Source of the DNA: Streptomyces deccanensis
Lineage (GTDB): Bacteria; Actinomycetota; Actinomycetes; Streptomycetales; Streptomycetaceae
Length of the DNA: 64,000 nt
Direction: 5' to 3'
Assembly (NCBI RefSeq): GCF_022385335.1
Contig: NZ_CP092431.1
Location: 5,580,001 to 5,644,000 of the forward strand
Shown: piece by piece, positions 45,632 through 54,217 of the stretch
How the letters are laid out: each line of letters begins with the position of its first letter
How positions within the stretch are numbered: position 1 is the first letter of the stretch
The notes under the pieces: generated by a model
The model's input: the letters and a program-made list of their open reading frames with translations, nothing else
The model's database searches: none
Told to the model about the DNA's origin: nothing
Translations under genes and position numbers: made by a program

Positions 45632-46885
45632 ATGCACTCCTCCGCTGTCTTCCTGATCGAGTTCGGCTGCATCATCCTGGTTCTCGGACTGCTCGGCCGG
45701 TTCGCCGGGCGTTTCCGGTTCTCCCCGATTCCGCTGTACCTGCTGGCCGGACTCGCCTTCGGCAACGGTGGGCTGCTGCCGCTGGGTTCCAGCGAGGAGT
45801 TCGTGGCCATCGGCGCCGAGATCGGCGTCATCCTGCTGCTGCTCATGCTGGGCCTGGAGTACACGGCCAGCGACCTGGTCACCAACCTCAAGACCCACTA
45901 CCCCGCCGGTCTCGTCGACGCCCTCCTCAACGCCCTGCCCGGCGCGGCACTCGCGCTCCTGCTGGGCTGGGGACCGGTCGCCGCCGTCGTCCTGGCCGGC
46001 GTCACCTGGGTCTCCTCCTCCGGCGTCATCGCCAAGGTCCTCGGCGACCTGGGCCGCCTGGGCAACCGCGAAACCCCGACCGTCCTGAGCATCCTCGTCC
46101 TCGAAGACCTCTCCATGGCGGTCTACCTGCCGATCCTCACGGCCCTGCTGGCCGGGACCGGCCTGGCGTCAGGCAGCGTCACCCTCGCCATCGCCCTCGG
46201 CGCAGCCGCCCTCGTTCTGGTCCTCGCGGTCCGCTACGGCCGCCACATCTCCCGCTTCGTCTCCAGCGACGACCCCGAGAAGCTACTCCTCGTGGTCCTG
46301 GGCCTGACCCTGCTGATCGCCGGGCTCGCCCAGCAGCTGAATGTGTCCGCCGCCGTGGGTGCCTTCCTCGTCGGCATCGCGCTGTCCGGCGAGGTCGCCG
46401 ACGGCGCGCACAGTCTTCTTGCCCCGCTGCGGGACCTGTTCGCCGCCGTGTTCTTCGTCTTCTTCGGCCTGAACACCGACCCCGCCAGCATCCCGCCCGT
46501 CCTCCTGCCCGCCCTCGCCCTGGCCGCCGTCACCGCCTGCACGAAGATCGCCACCGGCTACTGGGCCGCCAAGCGGGCCGGCATCGCCACCAAGGGCCGC
46601 TGGCGAGCCGGCGGCGCCCTCGTCGCGCGCGGCGAGTTCTCCATCGTGATCGCCGGACTCGCCGTCGCCGCCGGCGTCGAACCCTCCCTCGGCCCGCTGG
46701 CCACCGCCTACGTCCTGATCCTCGTCCTCCTCGGACCCCTCACCGCCCGCTACACCGAGCCCCTGGCCACCCGCCTGCTCAGGCATCACCGCCCGCAACC
46801 CGCCCCGAAGCCCAACGACACCACACCGCCGCCGGCGGACGCATACGAGACCATCAGCGATCAGGACGCCGTCGGCCACGCATAA
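45632..46885 (+). CDS. CPA2-family cation/proton antiporter, CpeB-like
   Basis: 417 residues, about 12 helices, Kef/KhtU type. LLLLLMLGLEYTASDL is the family's helix-4 region, ILVLEDLSMAVYLPIL carries the acidic pair for transport, and VFFVFFGLNTDPASIPP and GALVARGEFSIVIAGLAVAAG are conserved. No RCK domain within the protein; the separate RCK_C protein upstream supplies it. Likely exports K+ or Na+ in exchange for protons under nucleotide control. A hydrophilic tail of 35 residues ends it. Confidence 0.9.
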   Translation: MHSSAVFLIEFGCIILVLGLLGRFAGRFRFSPIPLYLLAGLAFGNGGLLPLGSSEEFVAIGAEIGVILLLLMLGLEYTASDLVTNLKTHYPAGLVDALLNALPGAALALLLGWGPVAAVVLAGVTWVSSSGVIAKVLGDLGRLGNRETPTVLSILVLEDLSMAVYLPILTALLAGTGLASGSVTLAIALGAAALVLVLAVRYGRHISRFVSSDDPEKLLLVVLGLTLLIAGLAQQLNVSAAVGAFLVGIALSGEVADGAHSLLAPLRDLFAAVFFVFFGLNTDPASIPPVLLPALALAAVTACTKIATGYWAAKRAGIATKGRWRAGGALVARGEFSIVIAGLAVAAGVEPSLGPLATAYVLILVLLGPLTARYTEPLATRLLRHHRPQPAPKPNDTTPPPADAYETISDQDAVGHA

Positions 46886-47024
46886 CTGATCGCGCGGGAC
46901 CTGGACCCAGGGCCAGGAGCGAATGGTCCTCGACTCGTGAGGAGCTCGTAGACCGGATAAGCGGCGTCGCGAATGTTGAGGCGAGGAAAAATCCGCCACC
47001 CCGACCCGTACCGCTCAGCGGGGC

Positions 47025-47030
47025 TACCCT
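47025..47030 (+). promoter_or_regulatory. -10 hexamer for a leaderless transcript
   Basis: TACCCT, six bases (GCCGAC), then the GTG start at 47037; no ribosome site. Same geometry as at 9381, 14579 and 19414. Confidence 0.5.
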
Positions 47031-47036
47031 GCCGAC

Positions 47037-47918
47037 GTGCCCTCCGTCTATCGCAACGCCAAGAGTCGCCAGCGGGTGCGGGATTGGTGTCTCGAACGGC
47101 TCGGTGAGTGGGGTGTGCCGCACCAGCGCCATGAGATCCCCACGACCGCCGGGGTCACCAGCGTCATCACCATGGGCCCTGCGCCTGCGCCCGCCGCGCC
47201 GACCGTGGTGCTGGTTCCCGGCACGAACACCAACGGTGCCCTCTACCGGCACGTCTCCGAGGCGCTGGCGGCATGCTGGTCCACCGTGGTTCTCGACGTG
47301 CCAGGGCAGCCGGGTCTGAGCGCCGATGTGCGTCCGCGGCGCGGTCGGTCCGCCTGGTACGGGCAGTGGCTCACCGAGGCGCTGGAACAAGTGGTGCCGG
47401 GACCGGCCGTCGTCGTCGGGCACTCGCTGGGCGGTGCCATCGTGCTCGCCTCCGACTCTCCGCACATCACCGGGCGGGTGCTGCTGTCCAGCGCCGGACT
47501 GGTGCGGCTGCTGGTCCCTCCGACCGTGGTGGCGGCCACCGTGCCGTGGCTGGCTCGGCCGACAACACCGCGGGCGGCCCGGGTACTGCGCCGGATGGTG
47601 GCGCCCGGCGGACGGGTGCCGGACGACCTCGCGGAGTGGATGACCGTGGTCGCCCGTTGCTGCCATAGTAGTCTCGCCCCGGCCCCGCTCCCCCCACGGC
47701 TGCTGGCCGAGCGCAGGTCGGTGCCGTGCGTAGTGGCCACCGGCCGGCATGACGTCTTCCTGCCGCCGCAACGCGTGGCATCGGCCGCGCAGCGGCACCT
47801 GGGCGCCAGACTGCACGTCCTTGAGCGCTCGGGGCACCTGTTGCTGGACGAGTCGCGTGAGGAGATCATCACGCTGGTGGCCCAAGCCCTGGGCACGACA
47901 CCGCGGGACACCGCATAG
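47037..47918 (+). CDS. alpha/beta hydrolase
   Basis: 293 residues. Oxyanion region VVLVPGTNTNGALY, nucleophile elbow VVVGHSLGGAIVLA (Ser), acid in VVATGRHDVFLPP and His in LERSGHLLLDES: complete triad. Soluble, no signal peptide, no DNA-binding domain, so distinct from the two fusions at 9 and 14 kb. Substrate unknown. GTG 47037 as start, apparently leaderless. The 327 bp that follow contain no supported gene. Confidence 0.82.
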   Translation: MPSVYRNAKSRQRVRDWCLERLGEWGVPHQRHEIPTTAGVTSVITMGPAPAPAAPTVVLVPGTNTNGALYRHVSEALAACWSTVVLDVPGQPGLSADVRPRRGRSAWYGQWLTEALEQVVPGPAVVVGHSLGGAIVLASDSPHITGRVLLSSAGLVRLLVPPTVVAATVPWLARPTTPRAARVLRRMVAPGGRVPDDLAEWMTVVARCCHSSLAPAPLPPRLLAERRSVPCVVATGRHDVFLPPQRVASAAQRHLGARLHVLERSGHLLLDESREEIITLVAQALGTTPRDTA

Positions 47919-48245
47919 GTGGTGTAGCCAGCCGTATACGCACGTACCCCGTAGATGGAGTACGAGTGTGAGCGTAGTGTCGCCGTCGGCGATGGAATCC
48001 GCTGGTAGGGCGCGTGCGCCAGCTCTCACTCGGGCTGCGAGAACCAGAATTCCTGTGCCGTCCAGGCTGCAGCGCTCGCGGACTGCGACGTCGCGCGTTC
48101 GGCGGATGGGCAGGAGTCGACGCAGGCCCGGCGCTGCCGGGAGCGTGAGGGCCATGATGAAGTCGCCGCCAGGGTGCCCTCGGCGTTCAGTACCTGCTTT
48201 GCAGTCTGGTGGCTTGATCGCGCCGGATCGGGGCAGGCGGGCTCT

Positions 48246-48560
48246 GTGTCATCTGCGCCGTCCGACCTGCTCGTGCGGGTTCGGCATGCCTTGATCCAAG
48301 CAGGGTTTTATCTGGTAGGGGAGGGTGCGGATGGCGGGAGGCCGGGGCTTGTGGTGACGGAGGTGCCGGCCGGGGTGCTGGTGAGGTGGACGGCCTCGGA
48401 CGGATTCGCTTCGCTGGCGAAGGACCAGCGCGGAGCATCTGGCGACAGCATGCAGTCGGTCGTGCAGGCTGCGGTTTCTGGCCTGCTCGTTCAGCTGGGA
48501 CACACCGTCACGGAACCGTCAGGCGGCGGTGACCTGCTGGTTTTGGCCACCGCCGAGTGA
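48246..48560 (+). CDS. hypothetical protein, 104 aa
   Basis: Begins SSAPSDLLVRVRHALIQAGFYLVGEG and continues with a plausible alpha/beta pattern (GLVVTEVPAGVLVRWTASD, SVVQAAVSGLLVQLGHTVTE, DLLVLATAE). Looks like a small soluble protein; family unknown to me. GTG 48246 chosen because sequence upstream in frame is not protein-like. Confidence 0.55.
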   Translation: MSSAPSDLLVRVRHALIQAGFYLVGEGADGGRPGLVVTEVPAGVLVRWTASDGFASLAKDQRGASGDSMQSVVQAAVSGLLVQLGHTVTEPSGGGDLLVLATAE

Positions 48561-48639
48561 TGAAACCACTGACAGCTTGTGCGGGACGGTGGCAGAGTGG
48601 TGCCCACCGCGACGGTGGGTCCGGGACCGAGGTGGTGAC

Positions 48640-48960
48640 CCTCCCCTTGAGAATGATCAGTCCCGGTCGCTTCGTGGGATGCCGCTTGGCCGCTTTTGCG
48701 GGAACCTCTGCGGGTAATCCGCCTGGCCATCAGCGTGATCGCGGCCCAGGTGATCAGTGAATCCGAATGCTGGATCAGCCATTCGTAGTCCCCGCGCGTG
48801 CCAGCGGTCGTGCATGATCCAGGCCAGGGAACGCTCGACCATCCAGCGCTGGGGCAGGATGACGAATCCAGGGGATGTTCTTCGGTCGGCTGACCGTTTT
48901 CGACGTCAGCCCGAGGCGCTTCCTTGCCAGGCGATTCCGGGATGAAACATCTGGCGAAAC
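48640..48960 (-). pseudogene. C-terminal relic of an IS5-family transposase
   Basis: Minus-strand pieces in three frames give the end of a DDE transposase: RLGLTSKTVSRPKNIP, then VILPQRWMVERSLAWIMHDR, then DYEWLIQHSDSLITWAAITL and MARRITRRGS. The RW.VER..AW and ITWAAI signatures are those of IS5-group enzymes. Two frameshifts and no N-terminal half, so it is dead. No inverted repeats identified. Confidence 0.8.
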
Positions 48961-49128
48961 AACCTCCCAGGGGCCGCCCGTGGCCTCGGTGAAGCCGCGG
49001 GGGGCGACGGCAAGACGCATCTGACGGGCCGGACACCTGCTCGTTTCGGAGAGAAGACGTGCGACGGCTTTTGCCCGTGGCCGACTGGCCCCGCGATCGG
49101 AGCGTCACGACGAGTCGGCAAGGGATAC

Positions 49129-49338
49129 TCACGGCCTGGTCTGGGGACTGTCCCGGCGGATCCGATACAGGCGATGCAGGCTGAGTGCGACCAGCGCGCC
49201 CGCGATCATCGACCACGTAGGCGAAGCGCCATGTCTCGTTAGCGCTATTACCTTCACCAGCAAAGACGTCGAAGCCAGTACACCGAGCCATCCCATCGCG
49301 ATGTCGACCGCACCGCCTCGACTGAACAGATTCTGCAT
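49129..49338 (-). CDS. small two-helix membrane protein
   Basis: 69 residues: AVDIAMGWLGVLASTSLLVK and SPTWSMIAGALVALSLHRLY, then a basic tail. It lies downstream of nhaA on the same strand, with 66 bp between. Unknown function. Confidence 0.5.
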   Translation of the reverse strand: MQNLFSRGGAVDIAMGWLGVLASTSLLVKVIALTRHGASPTWSMIAGALVALSLHRLYRIRRDSPQTRP

Positions 49339-49404
49339 CCTTGGCCCCCTTTTTCCTGCAACTCATGTCATCAAAAGCGTCGGCGAGTGCGAGAGGTAGG
49401 CAGT

Positions 49405-50721
49405 TCAGCTCGTGCCCTCGGCACCATCGCGGCCGGAGGCGGTGCGCTGGTAGATGTCGGGGATACCGTCGGCGTCCTCGTCCCGGGTTTCGGCCTCCCA
49501 CAGGCGGCGGTAGATCCCGTTGCGGCGTTTGATCAGCAGTGCCGCGACGGCCGCGGCGAGCAGCGAGCCGAGCAGGACGGCGGCCTTGATGTGCTCGACG
49601 TCGGCCGGTTCGGTGAAGGCGAGTTCACCGATCAGTAGGGCGACGGTGAAGCCGATCCCGGCCAGGACCGCCAGGGCGAACACATCCGCCCACGCCAGGT
49701 CCGGGTTGAGGCGGGCCCGGGTGAAGCGGGCCGCCAGATAGGTGCCCGCGAAGATTCCCACCGTCTTGCCCACGACCAGGCCCAGAACCACTCCCAGTGG
49801 CTCCGGGCGCGTGAATACCTCTCCCAGCCCTCCGACCGACACGCTCACCCCGGCGGCGAAGAGCGCGAACAGCGGTACCGCCCCACCGGCCGACACCGGT
49901 CGCAGCAGATGCTCGGTCCGTTCCCCGGGGGAGGCGTCCTCGTCGTCGTCGCGGACGGTCCGCAGGATCAGGCCCATCGCCACACCGGCGACCGTGGCGT
50001 GCACTCCGCCGTTGTACATCAGCGCCCAGATCACCACTCCCAGCGGCACGTACCACCACCAGCCGCGCACCCGGAACCGCTGCAGCAGGTAGAACACGAC
50101 CAGTCCGGCCACGGCGCCGGCGAGGGCGGCGGGGTTCAGGTCGCTGGTGAAGAAGACGGCGATCACCAGGATCGCGCCGAGATCGTCGACCACCGCCAGG
50201 GTTAGCAGGAAGGCCCGCAGGGCGGAGGGCAGATGGGTGGAGAGAACCGCGAGGACGGCGAGCGCGAAGGCGATGTCGGTGGCCATGGGCACCGCCCACC
50301 CCTGTGCGCTGCCCCCGCCGAGTCCGACGGTGGCCAGGTAGACGCCGGCGGGGACCACCATGCCGCACACAGCGGCGACCACGGGCAGGGCCGCCGTGGC
50401 AGGGGTCCGCAGCTCGCCGACGACCAGTTCGCGTTTCAGCTCGATTCCGGCGACCAGGAAGAAGATGGTCAGCAGCCCGTCCGCGGTCCAGTGCCCCACC
50501 GACAGGTCCAGGCCGAGCGCGGGTATCCCGAAATGGAAATCGCGTACGTGCTCATACGCGCCGCTCCACGGGGTGTTCGCCCACACCAGCGCCACCACGG
50601 CCGCCGCCAGCAGCACCAGCCCGCCGACCGTCTCCGTGCGAAGGGCCCGGGCCACCCGCACCCGCTCCGGCCAGGGCAGCAGGCCGAGAAACACAGAACG
50701 CTCACGCTGGCCGTCACGCAT
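49405..50721 (-). CDS. nhaA: Na+/H+ antiporter NhaA
   Basis: 438 residues. NhaA signatures are intact: FFLVAGIELKRELVVGEL, PMATDIAFALAVLAVL, the transport aspartates in LTLAVVDDLGAILVIAVFF, and GIGFTVALLIGELAF. About 12 helices and a hydrophilic tail rich in Asp and Glu. It exchanges Na+ for protons at the cytoplasmic membrane. ATG 50721, nine nt after GGAGG; homology also begins near here. The transcript carries the long form of the GCCGGGAAG leader, whose core ends 50 bp before the start. Confidence 0.93.
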   Translation of the reverse strand: MRDGQRERSVFLGLLPWPERVRVARALRTETVGGLVLLAAAVVALVWANTPWSGAYEHVRDFHFGIPALGLDLSVGHWTADGLLTIFFLVAGIELKRELVVGELRTPATAALPVVAAVCGMVVPAGVYLATVGLGGGSAQGWAVPMATDIAFALAVLAVLSTHLPSALRAFLLTLAVVDDLGAILVIAVFFTSDLNPAALAGAVAGLVVFYLLQRFRVRGWWWYVPLGVVIWALMYNGGVHATVAGVAMGLILRTVRDDDEDASPGERTEHLLRPVSAGGAVPLFALFAAGVSVSVGGLGEVFTRPEPLGVVLGLVVGKTVGIFAGTYLAARFTRARLNPDLAWADVFALAVLAGIGFTVALLIGELAFTEPADVEHIKAAVLLGSLLAAAVAALLIKRRNGIYRRLWEAETRDEDADGIPDIYQRTASGRDGAEGTS

Positions 50722-50750
50722 CCGGGAGAACCTCCACAGCATCGGATTGT

Positions 50751-50826
50751 GGGCACACGTGCCCGTTCGACGCCGACCAGACTTCCCGGCACACCGCGCG
50801 TCGATTGACGCGTTCTTTACACAGTA
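50751..50826 (-). ncRNA. structured 5' leader element, copy 2 (long form), before nhaA
   Basis: Minus strand: -10 TACTGT (50826-50821), hairpin CGCGTC-AATC-GACGCG (50812-50797), core GCCGGGAAGTCTGGTCGGC (50790-50772), then hairpin GGGCAC-GT-GTGCCC (50764-50751). Compared with copy 1, the first hairpin has changed bases on both arms while keeping pairing (ACG versus GCG arms), so it covaries. Spacing from -10 to core is again 30. Confidence 0.65.
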
Positions 50827-50948
50827 TCCGGGGCTGCCGCGTGTATGCGCCTTGAGCACTGCGGCCCACGGAGACCTGCTGTGATGGTCGTCACGGCCAG
50901 CGGGCGGAGATCGCTGCCCTACACCTTGCGGCGAGCAGAGCCGGGAGC

Positions 50949-52031
50949 CTATTTGCGAACCTGCGATGGCTTCGACGGCCAGTCCAACAATCGGGCGCCG
51001 ATCACGGCGGTCTGGAGGGTGTAGCGGTGCACCGGTTCGGACGGGTCCGCGCCGGTGAGCTTGTGGATGCGTTCCAGGCGGTAGGTGAAGGCGCGCACGC
51101 TCAGTGACAGCCGCCGCGCCGCCTCCGCGGACACGCAGCCGGAGTCGAAATAGGCGGTGAGGGTGTCGAGGAGCGGCTGGGGGCCACCGCGGGCTCCGCG
51201 CAGCGGGCCGAGCGCGCTTTCGACCAGGTCGGCCATGGCCTGCCGGTCGCGGGTGAGGACGGGGTAGACAAGCAGGTCGGCGGCGTGCAGCACGGGTTCG
51301 TCGAGTTCGAGGCGCTCGCCCAGGTCGAGGGCGTTGAGGGCCTCCTCGTAGGACTGGACGACGCCGGCCGCGCCCGGCTGCGGGCGGCCGATTCCCACCT
51401 GGCCGCCGCCGGTGGCGGCGAACGCCTGCTTGGCGAAGTGGGCGAGCACCTCGCTCTGGTCACCCGGGGCGATGCACACCAGTCGGCCGTCCTTGGTGGT
51501 GAGCAGGATGCTGCGGTCGCCGAACCGGCCAATCAGCGCGTGCTCCACCTCCCGGAGCACGGTGTCTCCCTCTTCGTACGCGACCGTGCCACGTGCCACG
51601 GCGACCGCGTGCTCGTACGACAGCCGCAGCCCGTAGCGTTCGGCGCGCTGGGCCAGTCGGCCCAGGTCGCTGCGGCCGTACAGCAGGTCGTCGATGAACT
51701 CGCGGCGAGCGGCTTCCTCCTGGCGTACGGCGAGCCGCTGCGCCCTCTCATAGCCTTCGGCGAACGCGTCCACGGCCTGCGCCGCGGCCCCCAGCGCGTC
51801 GTCCACGGAAACACTGTCCCCGGTCGGCCAGTGCGCCCGGGTGGCTGCCATGTGGGCGCCGACCAGGGCGCGCAGTCCGAGGCCGGCCTCCGCGGCCTGC
51901 TCGCCCAGCGCACGGCGGGAGTCGAGTTCGTCCCGGGTCAGTCGGCGACCGGTCGCCGAGGCGTCCGCGAGGATGCGGGCGTACCCCTCCAGGTACTCCT
52001 CGTAGCCCTCGGACACGTCCCGCCCCGCCAT
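50949..52031 (-). CDS. PucR-family (CdaR-type) transcriptional regulator
   Basis: 360 residues. N-terminal helical region (YEEYLEGYARILADASATGRRL, LGLRALVGAHMAATRAHW), a central GGDEF-like CdaR domain (VAVARGTVAYEEGD, LTTKDGRLVCIAPGDQ, GIGRPQPGAAGVVQSYEEAL) and a C-terminal PucR helix-turn-helix (LLDTLTAYFDSGCVSAEAARRLSLSVRAFTYRLERI region). No membrane part. ATG 52031 follows GGGGGGAC. A palindrome TTGCC-N7-GGCAA lies about 80 bp upstream and recurs before the NfeD-flotillin operon, a candidate for its operator. Confidence 0.85.
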   Translation of the reverse strand: MAGRDVSEGYEEYLEGYARILADASATGRRLTRDELDSRRALGEQAAEAGLGLRALVGAHMAATRAHWPTGDSVSVDDALGAAAQAVDAFAEGYERAQRLAVRQEEAARREFIDDLLYGRSDLGRLAQRAERYGLRLSYEHAVAVARGTVAYEEGDTVLREVEHALIGRFGDRSILLTTKDGRLVCIAPGDQSEVLAHFAKQAFAATGGGQVGIGRPQPGAAGVVQSYEEALNALDLGERLELDEPVLHAADLLVYPVLTRDRQAMADLVESALGPLRGARGGPQPLLDTLTAYFDSGCVSAEAARRLSLSVRAFTYRLERIHKLTGADPSEPVHRYTLQTAVIGARLLDWPSKPSQVRK

Positions 52032-52111
52032 GTGGGTCCCCCCGACGTTGATGCGTTGTTGACGTCTTTCTAGCGCATGGCCGCGAGCATGGCCCGGTGC
52101 GAGCCGGGTTG

Positions 52112-52128
52112 TTGCCTTTCTCCGGCAA
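52112..52128. promoter_or_regulatory. TTGCC-N7-GGCAA palindrome before the PucR gene
   Basis: TTGCCTTTCTCCGGCAA: perfect 5-bp arms, 7-bp centre. A copy with one arm mismatch (CTGCC) is at 58080, upstream of nfeD-flotillin. May be an autoregulatory site. Confidence 0.5.
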
Positions 52129-52247
52129 TTTTCAAAGGTGGGGCCGTGCCGACTACGGGCAAGGTGCCTCCGCCGCACCGAGGCACAGGGGCGCCAGCCT
52201 GGTCAGCACACGGACGCGCGCGACGGGCGGGCGATGGTCATCACCCG

Positions 52248-52297
52248 TACGCTGCCCCTAGGTGTGCCGGGAAGTCTGGTCGGCGGACATATCCGCC
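52248..52297 (+). ncRNA. structured 5' leader element, copy 3 (short form), before STAS gene
   Basis: -10 TACGCT (52248-52253), 12 bases, core GCCGGGAAGTCTGGTCGGC (52266-52284), then GGCGGA-CATA-TCCGCC (52282-52297), a perfect hairpin that uses the 3' end of the core, so it competes with pairing inside the core. GGAGG of the STAS gene follows directly. Confidence 0.6.
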
Positions 52298-52313
52298 TGC
52301 CCTGGAGGCTTCG

Positions 52314-52652
52314 ATGCCCCTCTTCCGCCACCGCCGCCGCTCCGGTCCAGTCCCACCATCGGGCCGTGAGGTGGTCCGGCTGCGGGGCGATCTCGACGCC
52401 CGCAGTGCCGAACGGACGGGCCGGCACCTTCTGCGGGTGATCGAAGCAGGACCGGATGTCCTGGAGGTGGACCTCACCGAGTTGCGGCACCTCAGCCCGG
52501 CCGGCTGCGCGGCGTTCTTCGCCGCCGTCCGAGCCGCGCGGGCACGTGGCACACGGCTGATCATCACCCACCCCAGCGACCAGGCGCGGGCAGCCATGCG
52601 GCAGATCGGCCTGACCTACGCTCTGACGCACTGGGACACGGGAACCCGCTGA
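52314..52652 (+). CDS. STAS-domain protein (anti-sigma-factor antagonist-like)
   Basis: 112 residues, one STAS domain: VVRLRGDLDARSAERTGRHL, VLEVDLTELRHLSPAGCAAF, ARARGTRLIITHPSD. The residue aligned with the phosphorylated Ser of classic antagonists (DSAG) appears to be Pro (LSPAG) with Ser one position earlier, so its switching may differ or be lost. ATG 52314 with GGAGG nine nt upstream. Behind a GCCGGGAAG leader, next to two antiporter genes with the same leader. Confidence 0.78.
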   Translation: MPLFRHRRRSGPVPPSGREVVRLRGDLDARSAERTGRHLLRVIEAGPDVLEVDLTELRHLSPAGCAAFFAAVRAARARGTRLIITHPSDQARAAMRQIGLTYALTHWDTGTR

Positions 52653-52747
52653 AGCGTGTCCCGCGCAGCGCACCATGCCGGATCGCGGCAATGTCGGACG
52701 GCCGTCAGTGCGCGGAAAGAGCCTGTCAGCTCGGCGTAAAGAGCGTG

Positions 52748-52784
52748 TAGGGTTCCCCGCAGTGTGCCGGGAAGTCTGGTCGGC
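52748..52784 (+). ncRNA. structured 5' leader element, copy 4 (short form), before CPA1 antiporter
   Basis: -10 TAGGGT (52748-52753), 12 bases, core GCCGGGAAGTCTGGTCGGC (52766-52784). Same spacing as copy 3. The antiporter start codon is 41 bp beyond the core. Confidence 0.6.
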
Positions 52785-52825
52785 GGTTGTGGGAGAACTC
52801 TCTTCGCCGATCGGGGGTCGTGGTC

Positions 52826-54067
52826 ATGCTGCTCGTCGTGGTCTTCGGGGTGGCGCTGCTCATCGCGGTGTTGCTGTCGGGTCTTGCGGCCCGGACCGTG
52901 CTGTCGACCTCGCTTCTCTTCCTGGTCGGCGGCGCGCTCGTCAGCAACGGTTTCCTGGGCTGGATCCACATCACTCCGGACAGCGAGATCGTGTCCGTGA
53001 CGGCCGATCTGGCTTTGTTCGCGGTGCTGTTCACCGACGGCATGCACGTCTCCTTCCCCAAGCTGCGGGAGAACTGGCGCAACCCGGCCCGCGCTCTCGG
53101 CCTCGGCATGCCCCTGGCGTTCGTCGGCATGGCGCTGATCACGCACTACCTGGTGGGCCTGGACTGGACGACCTCCTTCCTCGTCGGTGCCGTGCTGGCG
53201 CCCACCGACCCGGTGTTCGCCTCCGCGATCGTCGGCCGCAAGGAAGTCCCCTCCAAGCTGCGGCAGTTGCTGAACGTGGAGAGCGGCATCAACGACGGGC
53301 TCGCGCTGCCCGTCGTGCTCATCCTGATCGCCGCTGCCGGGCCGACCTCCGGGCAGGCTGAAGCGTCCTTGGGGACGATCGCGCTGGAGCTGGTCCTGGG
53401 ACTGGTCTTCGGTGTCGTCCTGCCGTTCGTGGTGATCGAGCTCGTACGCTTCCGGCTGCTGGGCGCCGAGCCGAAGCTGCAGCCACTGCTGCCACTGGCG
53501 ATCGGCGTGATCCTGTACGCGCTCTGCCACCTCACGCACGCCAACCCCTACCTCGCCGCGTTCGCCGCGGGGGCCGTGCTCACCGCCCGGTCGCTGGAGG
53601 CGAAGGAGGCGTTCGAGCCGCTCGGGGAGGCGCTGGCGGAGCTGGCCAAGTTCGCGGCCCTACTGGTGTTCGGCGCGCTGCTGACGCCCTCGCTCTTCGG
53701 TGACCTGTCCTTCGGCGGGTACGTCGCCGTGGTCCTCGCCATCGTGCTGATCCGGCCGGCCTCCCTGCTGCTCTCCTTGCTCGGCACGCGGTTCACCCGC
53801 CGGGAGAAGCTGGTCGCGGCGTGGTTCGGGCCGAAGGGCTTCGCATCGGTGGTGTACGGGCTGCTCGTGCTGCAGGCCGGTATCCCGCAGGGCGAGGAGG
53901 CGTTCACCCTCATCGCCGTGTGCATCGCCTTCTCGATCATCGCGCACAGCTCCACCGACGTGCCGATCGCCCGTCTCTTCCAGGTCGACGACCTTGCCGG
54001 AATCCCGGCCGGACGCAAGGACGCCGACACGCAGTCCAAGGAGACCACCGCAGATGCGCGCGCGTGA
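52826..54067 (+). CDS. CPA1-family Na+(K+)/H+ antiporter (NhaP type)
   Basis: 413 residues, about 12 helices. Family motifs: FAVLFTDGMHVSFPKL, FLVGAVLAPTDPVFASAIVG, and the Asn-Asp transport site in LLNVESGINDGLALPVVLIL. The end is a short acidic tail. It exchanges monovalent cations for protons. ATG 52826 is 8 nt after GGGGG; a GTG at 52787 lies within the leader only two bases past the element core and is unlikely. The STAS gene directly upstream has its own leader and promoter. Confidence 0.9.
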   Translation: MLLVVVFGVALLIAVLLSGLAARTVLSTSLLFLVGGALVSNGFLGWIHITPDSEIVSVTADLALFAVLFTDGMHVSFPKLRENWRNPARALGLGMPLAFVGMALITHYLVGLDWTTSFLVGAVLAPTDPVFASAIVGRKEVPSKLRQLLNVESGINDGLALPVVLILIAAAGPTSGQAEASLGTIALELVLGLVFGVVLPFVVIELVRFRLLGAEPKLQPLLPLAIGVILYALCHLTHANPYLAAFAAGAVLTARSLEAKEAFEPLGEALAELAKFAALLVFGALLTPSLFGDLSFGGYVAVVLAIVLIRPASLLLSLLGTRFTRREKLVAAWFGPKGFASVVYGLLVLQAGIPQGEEAFTLIAVCIAFSIIAHSSTDVPIARLFQVDDLAGIPAGRKDADTQSKETTADARA

Positions 54068-54217
54068 ACGCGGTCGTGTCGGCCACTCGTGGAAACGCCG
54101 TACCGCGTGTTACGGCGTCGGAGGAGCCGGGAGACCGGCACGGAGGCGTCAGGAGGGTGACGCCGGAGCCTGACCAGACCTGCTCAGCCGACGGATACAG
54201 CAGGAGGTCCACTCTCG

